A DNA stretch of 43,440 bases, taken from the IMG/VR virus record IMGVR_UViG_3300017783_000056, positions 1 through 43,440 of that record; one strand, written 5' to 3'. This document shows, piece by piece, positions 33,407 to 40,226 of this stretch. Origin of the DNA: a virus. The notes under the pieces are model-generated. The model was given only the letters and a program-made list of their open reading frames with translations, did not search any database and was not told the DNA's origin. Both the position numbers and the translations under genes were made by a program. How positions within the stretch are numbered: position 1 is the stretch's first letter; each line of letters opens with the position of its first letter.

Positions 33407-33811
33407 TTAGACAGTTTCTTTCTCAGAAACAAATCTCGATTTAAGTGAATTTAGTTCGTGGAATATATTATCCACAAATGATGTGTTGTCTTTAAATTTA
33501 GTTTCAATTCTATTCTCTAATTTATCAGTTCTTGAATCAATATAAGTATAGATTTCTTCTAATTTTTTATATCGATCACTATCTAGTTTATCGATATGTT
33601 CAAATAATTTACTTTCTATTCTATCAACTCTATCAATTTCTTGATCGATCCTTCGATCGAGCATATCTGTTGATTCGTCGAAATATAGTTCAGCTCTTTT
33701 AAGCCGGTCGTTTGTGAACTCTTTAAGTTCTTTCTTAATCATAAACACTCTCAAAATAGCAATCGAAGTTACCACAGAAAGAGCACCTAAAATAAAATAT
33801 AATGTTTCCAT
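33407..33811 (-). CDS. Membrane-anchored coiled-coil protein (134 aa)
   Basis: A 134-residue protein. Residues 3-24 (LYFILGALSVVTSIAILRVF) form one N-terminal membrane segment followed by KK, then residues 28-125 are a long charged coiled coil (DRRIDQEIDRVDRIESKL and on). There is no lipobox. The topology is that of an inner-membrane protein with a rod on one side; i-spanins have this layout, but no cysteine or partner gene is seen, so lysis is only one option. It might instead anchor replication to the membrane. It is a single-gene transcript: it has its own strong promoter and is bounded by terminators on both sides. Confidence 0.65.
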   Translation of the reverse strand: METLYFILGALSVVTSIAILRVFMIKKELKEFTNDRLKRAELYFDESTDMLDRRIDQEIDRVDRIESKLFEHIDKLDSDRYKKLEEIYTYIDSRTDKLENRIETKFKDNTSFVDNIFHELNSLKSRFVSEKETV

Positions 33812-33845
33812 AATTTTGTTGTATTTTTAATTTGCGACAACATAG

Positions 33846-33875
33846 ATTATATCGTGGGGAAATAAAATGTTTCAA
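33846..33875 (-). promoter_or_regulatory. Non-late promoter of the membrane coiled-coil gene
   Basis: TTGAAA (33870-33875), 18-base spacer beginning CATTTTA, TATAAT (33846-33851), about 35 bases before the ATG. It shares the 13 bases TTGAAACATTTTA with the gp45 promoter. Confidence 0.75.
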
Positions 33876-33881
33876 AAAAGT

Positions 33882-33911
33882 AAGGCCAGGAAGTAGCGAA
33901 CTCCTGGCCTT
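33882..33911 (-). terminator. Intrinsic terminator after nrdA
   Basis: A 10-bp stem (AAGGCCAGGA with TCCTGGCCTT) with a 10-base loop. Both flanks are suitable: eight T on the plus side and TTTTTT shortly after the stem on the minus side, so it may act in both directions. Confidence 0.88.
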
Positions 33912-33917
33912 TTTTTT

Positions 33918-33958
33918 CCGAGAACTATCTCGGTCCTAAGACGTGGTCTTCAAACCAC
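33918..33958 (-). other. Two extra hairpins in the nrdA 3' region
   Basis: Between the nrdA stop and the terminator are CCGAGA-ACTA-TCTCGG (33918-33933) and GTGGT-CTTCAA-ACCAC (33943-33958). With the terminator they make three consecutive stems in about 80 bases, possibly protecting the mRNA 3' end or forming a small RNA. Function unknown. Confidence 0.5.
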
Positions 33959-33962
33959 ACCT

Positions 33963-35798
33963 TTATCCATCACATGATAGGCAATCTGGGTCTATAGCTG
34001 CTTTTGCTATATCTCCTCTCAACACCGATTCTGTTCTCATATAATAAAGTGTTTTTACACCTTGTCGATATGCTTCTAAATGTACTTGGTTAATAAACTT
34101 AGGTTCAGCTTCTTTTGGAAATGCTAAATTTAAACTAACAGATTGATCGACATATTGTTGTCTTACGCCCGCTTGCTTTACTAAATCTAGTTGATTAATT
34201 TCTTTAAATGTTTTAAATACATTTTTAACAACAATCCATTTATCTTTTTGCATTTCATTAAGCGCATCGTATTTTGCTTTAGATATTACATTTTCTTTAT
34301 TTGTAATAACTGTACCCACTTCAACATAATAATCTTGCAAGAAATCTAAACCTTGTACTGAGCCTCCGTCTTCTAGAATTTTATTCCAAGTAGCCTTAGT
34401 GTCTTTGTTAATTATTTTTAAAACGCTTTCTAGTGTTTTATTTTTTCTAATAAATGTACCTTTAGCCGTTTGCTCTGTAAAAACATTGGCTGCCCATGGT
34501 TCAATACCTGGAGAAACATTGCCGCTTAATTTAGAATTAGAAACTGTAGGTGCAACCGCTCTTAAGTGAGTGTTTCTCATTCCAGTATCTCTACACCATA
34601 GTGGTTCACCAAATTCCAACGCCATATCCCTTGATGCTTTTTCTGTTTCTGTTCTTAACTGTTGAAAAATCTTACGAGTTTCAAATTGAGCAGAAAGGCC
34701 TTCAAATGGAATTCCTCTATCTTGTAAATATGTATGCCATCCAAGAACACCCAATCCAAGAGCTCTACCTTTCTCTGCAGATCTGATTGAATTTTCAAAT
34801 CCTCTCATAAATTTAGCCTTTTGAATAAATTCTTCAAGAACACCATCTAAAAACCAAGTTGCAGTATAAATAAGGTCGGTATCTTTCCACTCGTCGTATT
34901 TGGCTAAATTTACAGATGATAAACAACAAACAAAACTGTGATTTTCATCTGTATGTAGTGTAATCTCTGAACATATGTTCGTCATAAACACCTTTAATCC
35001 ATTTTTCTTGTAAGCATCCGGATTCTGACGATTGATATTACCTTTAAAGAAAATATATGGCTCGCCTGTTGCTCTACGTTTTCTTAAAACTGCAGCCCAA
35101 CGCTTTCTTGATTCTTTATCACCAGCTTCTACTTTTTGCATAAAACCATCTGGAACCACAACACATTGATGTAAGTTTAAAGATTGTCTATTTACATCAC
35201 CTTTAGGTTCTCTAATTTCTAGCCATTCCCAAAAATCATCATGTTCAATATCAATGTTAACTGATGCTGCTCCTCTACGCACAGAACCTTGATTGGTTGC
35301 CAATATTGTTGAGTCATAGATTTTACAGAAAGGTACAACTCCATCTGATGTTCCGTTTCCTTTAATTTGTGCGCCTGCTGGTCTGATTTGATTGATTCCA
35401 ATTCCAACTCCTCCTCCATGTTTTGCCAATAGCATCATTTCTAGGTTTTTAGCACCAATGTCGTGAATAGAATCAGCAACGTCGATACCAAAGCAAGAAA
35501 TAGGAAGACCTCTTTCTAAACCTGTATTTGATAAAACTGGAGATGCTAAATTTAACCAGCCTTTCCATATATAATCAAAAAACTTGCTAGCCATTTCTGG
35601 TTTACCAAGTCTTCTTGCAATTGTAGTTGCAACTCTCCAATAAGCGTCTTTTGGTTTCTCATCATAGTATAAGTAACCATTACTTATTGTTTTAACGTAA
35701 ATTTCAGTATTTGCCCATGTAGGAAAATCAACGCCAAGTTCCCATCCTAGTTCTTCGCCATGATTTACTACATTAGTTTGTTTTTTTGCCATGTTCAT
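33963..35798 (-). CDS. nrdA: Ribonucleotide reductase large subunit NrdA (class I)
   Basis: A 611-residue alpha subunit that makes deoxyribonucleoside diphosphates with NrdB. Active-site features: LPISCFG near residue 100 (first redox Cys), NICSEITL near 273-280 with the Asn-Cys-Glu catalytic triad, FVCCLSSVNLAKYDEW (second redox Cys), and a C-terminal CLSC pair for re-reduction by thioredoxin/glutaredoxin. It is shorter than T4 or E. coli NrdA (about 750-760) and starts near the 10-stranded barrel, so the N-terminal ATP-cone is absent and dATP feedback inhibition through that domain is unlikely. An alternative ATG lies two codons downstream. The gene follows nrdB with 13 bases between. Confidence 0.93.
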   Translation of the reverse strand: MNMAKKQTNVVNHGEELGWELGVDFPTWANTEIYVKTISNGYLYYDEKPKDAYWRVATTIARRLGKPEMASKFFDYIWKGWLNLASPVLSNTGLERGLPISCFGIDVADSIHDIGAKNLEMMLLAKHGGGVGIGINQIRPAGAQIKGNGTSDGVVPFCKIYDSTILATNQGSVRRGAASVNIDIEHDDFWEWLEIREPKGDVNRQSLNLHQCVVVPDGFMQKVEAGDKESRKRWAAVLRKRRATGEPYIFFKGNINRQNPDAYKKNGLKVFMTNICSEITLHTDENHSFVCCLSSVNLAKYDEWKDTDLIYTATWFLDGVLEEFIQKAKFMRGFENSIRSAEKGRALGLGVLGWHTYLQDRGIPFEGLSAQFETRKIFQQLRTETEKASRDMALEFGEPLWCRDTGMRNTHLRAVAPTVSNSKLSGNVSPGIEPWAANVFTEQTAKGTFIRKNKTLESVLKIINKDTKATWNKILEDGGSVQGLDFLQDYYVEVGTVITNKENVISKAKYDALNEMQKDKWIVVKNVFKTFKEINQLDLVKQAGVRQQYVDQSVSLNLAFPKEAEPKFINQVHLEAYRQGVKTLYYMRTESVLRGDIAKAAIDPDCLSCDG

Positions 35799-35811
35799 TT
35801 TTTAGTTAGTA

Positions 35812-36816
35812 TTAATCAAATAAATCGTCTTCGTCCCAGTTTTCATCTTCACCTGCTTTTGCGTAATCAGTTGGTCTAACCGCAAAAAAGTCAGTGTGAG
35901 TATGACCACCTGTAAGGTGATAAAACCAATCTAACTCAGAAGCTTTATCTTCGCTAAACTCAAAAATAGAATCATAACCTAACTCCATTAATTTTTCATT
36001 AGTTCTTTTAGTAATAAAATGCTTAAGATCGTCAGCTTTCATATTATCTAAATCACCCTGTTCAAACATTTTATTAATAAACTTATGTTCCATGTCTTTC
36101 ATAAGTTTAGCTGCTTCTTTTACATCATTTTCTACAGATTGTTTCAGCTCAGGATATTCTTGACACATATGATTAAATAATTGACATCCCATTTTTGAAT
36201 GTAAAGATTCATCTCTTACTGACCATTTCATTTGTTGACCGATACCTTTAAGAAGGTTTCTCATTTGAAATGAATATAATACTGCAAATGAAGAATAAAG
36301 AGATACACCTTCTGCAAACGCAGAAAAAATAGCTAAAGACCTTGCAACTTCCTTTCTTGCTTGGGGATTTGTGGCCAAATCTTCATGTGTGTAATCTGCA
36401 GAAGTAGAAGTTAAAAGTTCAAATTTTTCAGCAATTGCTGGTTCATGAAGAAATGCTGCGAAATCTTCTAGACCCAATGTCTCGTTTAAATAAGAATAAG
36501 CTGTAGCGTGTATTGTTTCTTGAGAACCAAACATCATTGCCATTTGTTTGATTTCGTGTTTAGGAAACCATCTAGTTACCATAGTTGTCCAATAATCAGA
36601 TACTGCACATTCAGTTTGTGCAAAACCTAAAAGAATATTTCCTACGATATTCTTTTCATGTGGCATAAGATTTTCATTCCAATCCTTGACGTCGCCTTGC
36701 ATTGAAATTTCAGTGTGTAACCAAAAAGCTTGAGCTTGTTTTAACCAACCTTCAGTGTAGTACTCTGGGTACTCAAAAGGCTTAAATTCTATTCTTTCTT
36801 TAAAGAGTGATGACAT
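35812..36816 (-). CDS. nrdB: Ribonucleotide reductase small subunit NrdB
   Basis: A 334-residue beta subunit that holds the di-iron centre and tyrosyl radical. Ferritin-like helices carry the metal ligands: AQTECAVSDYW (first Glu), SQETIHATAYSYL (Glu plus His), FAEGVSLYSSF (Glu) and VRDESLHSKMGCQLFNHM (Glu plus His). The last acidic residues (DEDDLFD) probably bind NrdA. It is transcribed before nrdA, the reverse of T4 order. The 154-base gap upstream carries an inverted repeat and a TTGAAA candidate promoter. Confidence 0.93.
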   Translation of the reverse strand: MSSLFKERIEFKPFEYPEYYTEGWLKQAQAFWLHTEISMQGDVKDWNENLMPHEKNIVGNILLGFAQTECAVSDYWTTMVTRWFPKHEIKQMAMMFGSQETIHATAYSYLNETLGLEDFAAFLHEPAIAEKFELLTSTSADYTHEDLATNPQARKEVARSLAIFSAFAEGVSLYSSFAVLYSFQMRNLLKGIGQQMKWSVRDESLHSKMGCQLFNHMCQEYPELKQSVENDVKEAAKLMKDMEHKFINKMFEQGDLDNMKADDLKHFITKRTNEKLMELGYDSIFEFSEDKASELDWFYHLTGGHTHTDFFAVRPTDYAKAGEDENWDEDDLFD

Positions 36817-36863
36817 ATTGCTATTATTTTTTTTAATTATATTTTTGACATAATGGTCTTTAG

Positions 36864-36892
36864 ACTAAAAAAGGCCTATAGGCCAGTTTCAA
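36864..36892 (-). promoter_or_regulatory. Candidate nrdB promoter with palindrome in the spacer
   Basis: TTGAAA (36887-36892), 17-base spacer, TTTAGT (36864-36869). The spacer holds the perfect palindrome GGCCTATAGGCC (36873-36884), which could be an operator. On the minus strand GGCCTATAGGCC is followed by TTTTTT, so it may instead be a weak terminator for the polymerase N-terminal half. Confidence 0.35.
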
Positions 36893-36898
36893 TCTCTT

Positions 36899-36966
36899 AG
36901 AAGTTTAAATAATAGCAGCGCTGCTATGTGTTAATTTATATATCGCGCTACTATTTGAAAACTTCT
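36899..36966. repeat. Large imperfect inverted repeat at the polymerase break
   Basis: Left arm 36899-36920 (AGAAGTTTAAATAATAGC and on) pairs with right arm 36944-36966 over about 20 positions with two small bulges and one mismatch. Within it lies a perfect 16-bp palindrome ATAGCAGCGCTGCTAT (36912-36927), and a GATATATAAATTA late-like box on the minus strand (about 36932-36944). It begins five bases after the stop codon of the polymerase N-terminal half. Confidence 0.75.
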
Positions 36967-36970
36967 AAAA

Positions 36971-38374
36971 TTAGACCCTAAATTTTTTTTTAATTTCGTG
37001 AGCTTTCTCATAATATGAATAAGAAGTCTTTTTGTATTCTTTACGTTGTGCATAAAGGTCACTTAAGATTTTCTTAAGAATAGAATCTTCTTTTTTATAG
37101 ACTACTCCATTCTCACATACAATTACATTTTTATCCTTTCTTCGCTCAGCTATATCGATTTCGTTGACTTGTTCGACAAATGAATCTGGAGAAATATTAA
37201 ACTGTCTCATAATTGAAGGATATAGAGAAGCGAAATCAAAGGCGCTTACTCCACTATAATATCCAACAATCGGTTGTTTAACAAACGCGCCTTGAAACTT
37301 ACCGTCTTTTTTCGCGTCTTCTCTACCATATTCAATACCGATCTTTTTGTTTTGTTCTGCTAATTTTCTTGCAATTAACGATTCTGTTACTGCCACGGGA
37401 GACGCAGCTTTGTAAAGAGGCATTTTAGTAATAGTAGCAAGAGTTAATAGAACTTCCATCGATCTAAGTTGTTTATCTATATAGTAAACCAACACGGAGT
37501 CGACTACGTTATAGTAAACATACTTTTGAAAATCATTTTCATACAAATCTTGAAGTGAACCTGTATATTTGATTTTCTGTACATCCAATACTGCACCTGA
37601 TACAAAATCAAGTGAGTTGGATTCTTTTACAGCAACAGACCTATCATATTTGTCATAAAGTTGCATGTAATCTAAGATTCCCATATGAACTGGTCTACTA
37701 TCATTTCTATCTAACTGTCCAGTGATAGCCACCTCAGTCAGGTCGATTTGTAGTCTTTTACATCTATTAACGATATACTGCCAGTCATAGTTAATGAAAT
37801 TCCACCCTGTCATCATTGGGAACTTAGGTAAAAACTTATGCAAGAATGTATATAACATATTATATTCGTTATCGAATTTGTAATAGCTAAATTCCCAATC
37901 TTGGTCATAATTTTTCATATGTGCATTTGTATCGTCTTCAATCTTTTTAATTTGCTCTGAAGAAAGGTCTTCTAGACCTAATACAATTGCTTTTCTTTCG
38001 GGTGTAATAATGGAAAAAGTTAAGATTCTTGACTTAGCTTCTTCTGGTTTAGGGAAACCATCGACAATCTCTGTCTCAATATCGACAAAGTATGTTCTTG
38101 GCATATTGAATTCATAAATTTCTTCTCTATCCTTTTCAGGTAAACTGTCCATAAAATAAAGAAGAGAAAACTTATTAAATCCTCTTGACAAACTTCTCTT
38201 AAGTGGCCTCCCGTCCCAGTTTCTAACTGTACCATCTTTCCATTTGTCTTTTTCTTCAGTCACTACCCAATTTTGGAATTGGCTGACTGGATATCTTTTA
38301 AAAGAAACTTTACCTTCCTTATTGTAGTAGGAGATAATTAATTCTTTATCTGTTTGTTCAATGTCTAATAACAT
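36971..38374 (-). CDS. gp43A: DNA polymerase gp43, N-terminal half (split gene)
   Basis: A 467-residue protein with the N-terminal and proofreading exonuclease domains and the first part of the palm of a T4-type family-B polymerase. Exonuclease motifs: Exo I YFVDIETE (95-102, Asp98 and Glu100), Exo II NFINYDWQYIVNR (Asp197) and Exo III YYNVVDSVLVYY (Asp292). Motif A is DFASLYPS at 380-387. It stops inside the fingers domain after LYAQRKEYKK and a short helix (EKAHEIKKKFRV), before motif B. T4 gp43 is 898 residues; this half and the 402-residue ORF at 31342-32550 sum to 869. The two parts must associate to make one active site. The start overlaps the dUTPase stop by one base. Confidence 0.92.
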   Translation of the reverse strand: MLLDIEQTDKELIISYYNKEGKVSFKRYPVSQFQNWVVTEEKDKWKDGTVRNWDGRPLKRSLSRGFNKFSLLYFMDSLPEKDREEIYEFNMPRTYFVDIETEIVDGFPKPEEAKSRILTFSIITPERKAIVLGLEDLSSEQIKKIEDDTNAHMKNYDQDWEFSYYKFDNEYNMLYTFLHKFLPKFPMMTGWNFINYDWQYIVNRCKRLQIDLTEVAITGQLDRNDSRPVHMGILDYMQLYDKYDRSVAVKESNSLDFVSGAVLDVQKIKYTGSLQDLYENDFQKYVYYNVVDSVLVYYIDKQLRSMEVLLTLATITKMPLYKAASPVAVTESLIARKLAEQNKKIGIEYGREDAKKDGKFQGAFVKQPIVGYYSGVSAFDFASLYPSIMRQFNISPDSFVEQVNEIDIAERRKDKNVIVCENGVVYKKEDSILKKILSDLYAQRKEYKKTSYSYYEKAHEIKKKFRV

Positions 38375-38838
38375 TAATAGCCTCGGTTTTGTCTGTCATG
38401 ATTTTCTGCATTCTTTGCCATGTACAAGTTAACAATATCTTTAGCTGTCATTCCAATAGAAATTGCAAAATTCATATAAAAGTGCAATCCATCAATCCAC
38501 TCATAAAATAATTCTAACCTATCAGCCTCTGACAAATCTTCAACTTTCATATTAGCAGCATCTTTGTGCGTACCTTTCCAATATTTCCAAGCTGCTGAAC
38601 CAATGCCGTCATTAATGCCTCCAAGTGCATCAAACATTTCATTTAGTTCGTCTGACATTGCGTGTTTGTTTACACACCAAAAATCGGCTATCTCTTTAAG
38701 AGTCCAACCTGTAAAATCAAAACCTAAACGTTTTTGTAGTTCAATTTGTTTATTGTAAATCAAACCTAAAGTATCGTTGTCGGTATCGTAGAAGTTTGTA
38801 ACTTCTAAATCTGCACATTTGTTATCTGAATTTGCCAT
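38374..38838 (-). CDS. MazG-like all-alpha dUTPase / NTP pyrophosphohydrolase
   Basis: A 154-residue all-helical protein. Features: IELQKRLGFDFTGWT near residues 32-46, an acidic helix HAMSDELNEMFDALGG near 58-73, LFYEWIDGLHFYMNFAISIGM near 110-130, and the C-terminal LYMAKNAENHDRQNRGY, matching the K-x-x-x-N-x-x-R-type end of dimeric dUTPases. Such enzymes hydrolyse dUTP (or related NTPs) to the monophosphate with Mg ions bound by the Glu/Asp residues, supplying dUMP and keeping uracil out of DNA. It begins the polymerase N-terminal transcript and neighbours nucleotide-related genes. Confidence 0.65.
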   Translation of the reverse strand: MANSDNKCADLEVTNFYDTDNDTLGLIYNKQIELQKRLGFDFTGWTLKEIADFWCVNKHAMSDELNEMFDALGGINDGIGSAAWKYWKGTHKDAANMKVEDLSEADRLELFYEWIDGLHFYMNFAISIGMTAKDIVNLYMAKNAENHDRQNRGY

Positions 38839-38861
38839 ATATTTTTATTTGTATATTAATT

Positions 38862-39779
38862 TTATGAATTTACTGTGGGTTGTTTCATTTTTTCATCTCT
38901 TATTTCTCCCCAGTCTCTTCTAGAATCTGTAATAATTTTCGTATCTTCTAATTCTGGCTTTGGGTCTCCACCTACATTCCAAAACCAAGCACCTGGTGAA
39001 CCATGCTTTGTCATAAACTCCCATGCTTTAGCATCGTAATTCATAGCAGATGGAAACGGTGGATTATATTCTTTGTTGACATCTTGATTAAACGCTTTTG
39101 GATGAGACCACATCGTAGCCCTACCTCTTTCGCCGGCTTTTATATTTCTAGCAACAGCGACTGCATTAAATTTAGCGTCAGGCCAAGCTATTTGTAAAGA
39201 ACGTTGTAATACTCCAGTTGAAATAGCAGACCAAACTTCATCTGGATATCCATATTTTTCTGCTAAATCATACGCTACCTTTACCGCAGCTGCAGTGACT
39301 AGTTCATGTTTAAGTCCTAGTGGAATAAAAAACGCATTATTATCTTCTGCCCATTGTTTTGCGATTCTATTTAGATTTGGCATCGCCGCGACTCTTCTAA
39401 ATTTCATTTCTGCCCCTCTTTCAACACAAATAGCTTGATGATCGGAAATCTCTTTTTGAGATGGACTAAATAAAACTAATTTCTTATTATATTTTTTGGC
39501 TAAATATGCAAGTGAAATTCCAGCAAAACCATATCTCGGCTGTACGTATACTAAAGTATCTTTTGGACATGTTTGTACTAAAATATCTCCAAACCTACAC
39601 TTTGAACCAAATCCCATTAAGTCTTCTCTTACTACTTTAAATCCATCGTGGTCTACTAATTCCGGTGCAGGAAAAGGGTCAACCCAATCACCCGCAAGGT
39701 CCAACCATGCTTGTCGATTTGGCATCATTAAATTTATGTCTTGATTAAAAAGACTTTCAGTGTGTTTATTATGAGCCAT
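38862..39779 (-). CDS. Fold-type-II PLP-dependent-like enzyme
   Basis: A 305-residue protein resembling the tryptophan synthase beta / cysteine synthase / ACC deaminase fold. The stretch REDLMGFGSKCRFGDIL (51-67) matches the RED-L-x-G-x-K-x-R pattern in which the Lys (Lys60) would hold pyridoxal phosphate. QPRYGFAGISLAYLAKKYNK is a substrate-site region. SAISTGVLQRSLQIAWPDAKF (about 184-204) is where the phosphate-binding glycine loop should be. PPFPSAMNYDAKAW and GAWFWNVGG near the end recall phage and bacterial homologues of unknown substrate. It overlaps the nucleotidyltransferase gene by 11 bases. Substrate unknown; amino-acid elimination or replacement is the usual chemistry. Confidence 0.6.
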   Translation of the reverse strand: MAHNKHTESLFNQDINLMMPNRQAWLDLAGDWVDPFPAPELVDHDGFKVVREDLMGFGSKCRFGDILVQTCPKDTLVYVQPRYGFAGISLAYLAKKYNKKLVLFSPSQKEISDHQAICVERGAEMKFRRVAAMPNLNRIAKQWAEDNNAFFIPLGLKHELVTAAAVKVAYDLAEKYGYPDEVWSAISTGVLQRSLQIAWPDAKFNAVAVARNIKAGERGRATMWSHPKAFNQDVNKEYNPPFPSAMNYDAKAWEFMTKHGSPGAWFWNVGGDPKPELEDTKIITDSRRDWGEIRDEKMKQPTVNS

Positions 39780-40224
39780 ATTCGTTTGCTTTGTTTATCA
39801 ATTCAGAAGATGATTGTATTTTACCACCTCCAATATTCCATATCATATCTATGTTATACGCGCTACAAAAGCCCATTTCTGGTGTATTCTTATTTGTTCT
39901 ATCACCTCCATTTGCAAACGCAATAGAACGTTCAGGATAAAGAGAATGTACTCTCATAAGTAATTCAATTGCCGAACCAGCATCATCGTCCTTAAATGAC
40001 ATAACATCATCCACATATTTGAATGCTTCTAATATTTCGGCTCTTTCTGCAAATGACATAAATGCTTTACCCTTTTTATTAACTAACCATTGATTAGAAT
40101 TTAAGCCACATATAACTTTATGGCCCATGTTTTTAGCAGCTTTGAACATTCTAACATGACCTTTATGTACGGGGTCAAATCCTCCACTAACTACAACGAT
40201 GTCGTATTTTTTATTATCTTCCAT
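39769..40224 (-). CDS. HxGH nucleotidyltransferase (cytidylyltransferase-like)
   Basis: A 151-residue Rossmann-type nucleotidyltransferase. GGFDPVHKGHVRMFKAAK (14-31) has the HxGH nucleotide-binding motif; MSFAERAEILEAFKYVDDV near 56-74, a GGDRTNKNTPE stretch near 108-118 and GGKIQSSSELI (in place of the ISSTxxR signature) complete the fold. Relatives transfer CMP or AMP to phosphorylated sugars, alcohols or phosphopantetheine. I chose the ATG at 40222-40224 because it has an AATAAAA leader just after the upstream stop; an in-frame GTG at 40254 would add ten residues that overlap the upstream gene. Acceptor unknown. Confidence 0.75.
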   Translation of the reverse strand: MEDNKKYDIVVVSGGFDPVHKGHVRMFKAAKNMGHKVICGLNSNQWLVNKKGKAFMSFAERAEILEAFKYVDDVMSFKDDDAGSAIELLMRVHSLYPERSIAFANGGDRTNKNTPEMGFCSAYNIDMIWNIGGGKIQSSSELINKANEYGS

Positions 40225-40226
40225 TT

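Noticed and set aside
33883-33960. tRNA gene in the nrdA downstream region
   Set aside because: Stem-loops are present, including a T-arm-like one, but no 7-bp acceptor stem or cloverleaf spacing fits on either strand.
36971-38374. Split intein or trans-spliced intron joining the polymerase halves
   Set aside because: The first half ends with only a short ordinary helix and the second begins with one; no Cys/Ser-type intein start, no His-Asn end and no intron core was seen. Group I/II RNA structure cannot be excluded without folding.
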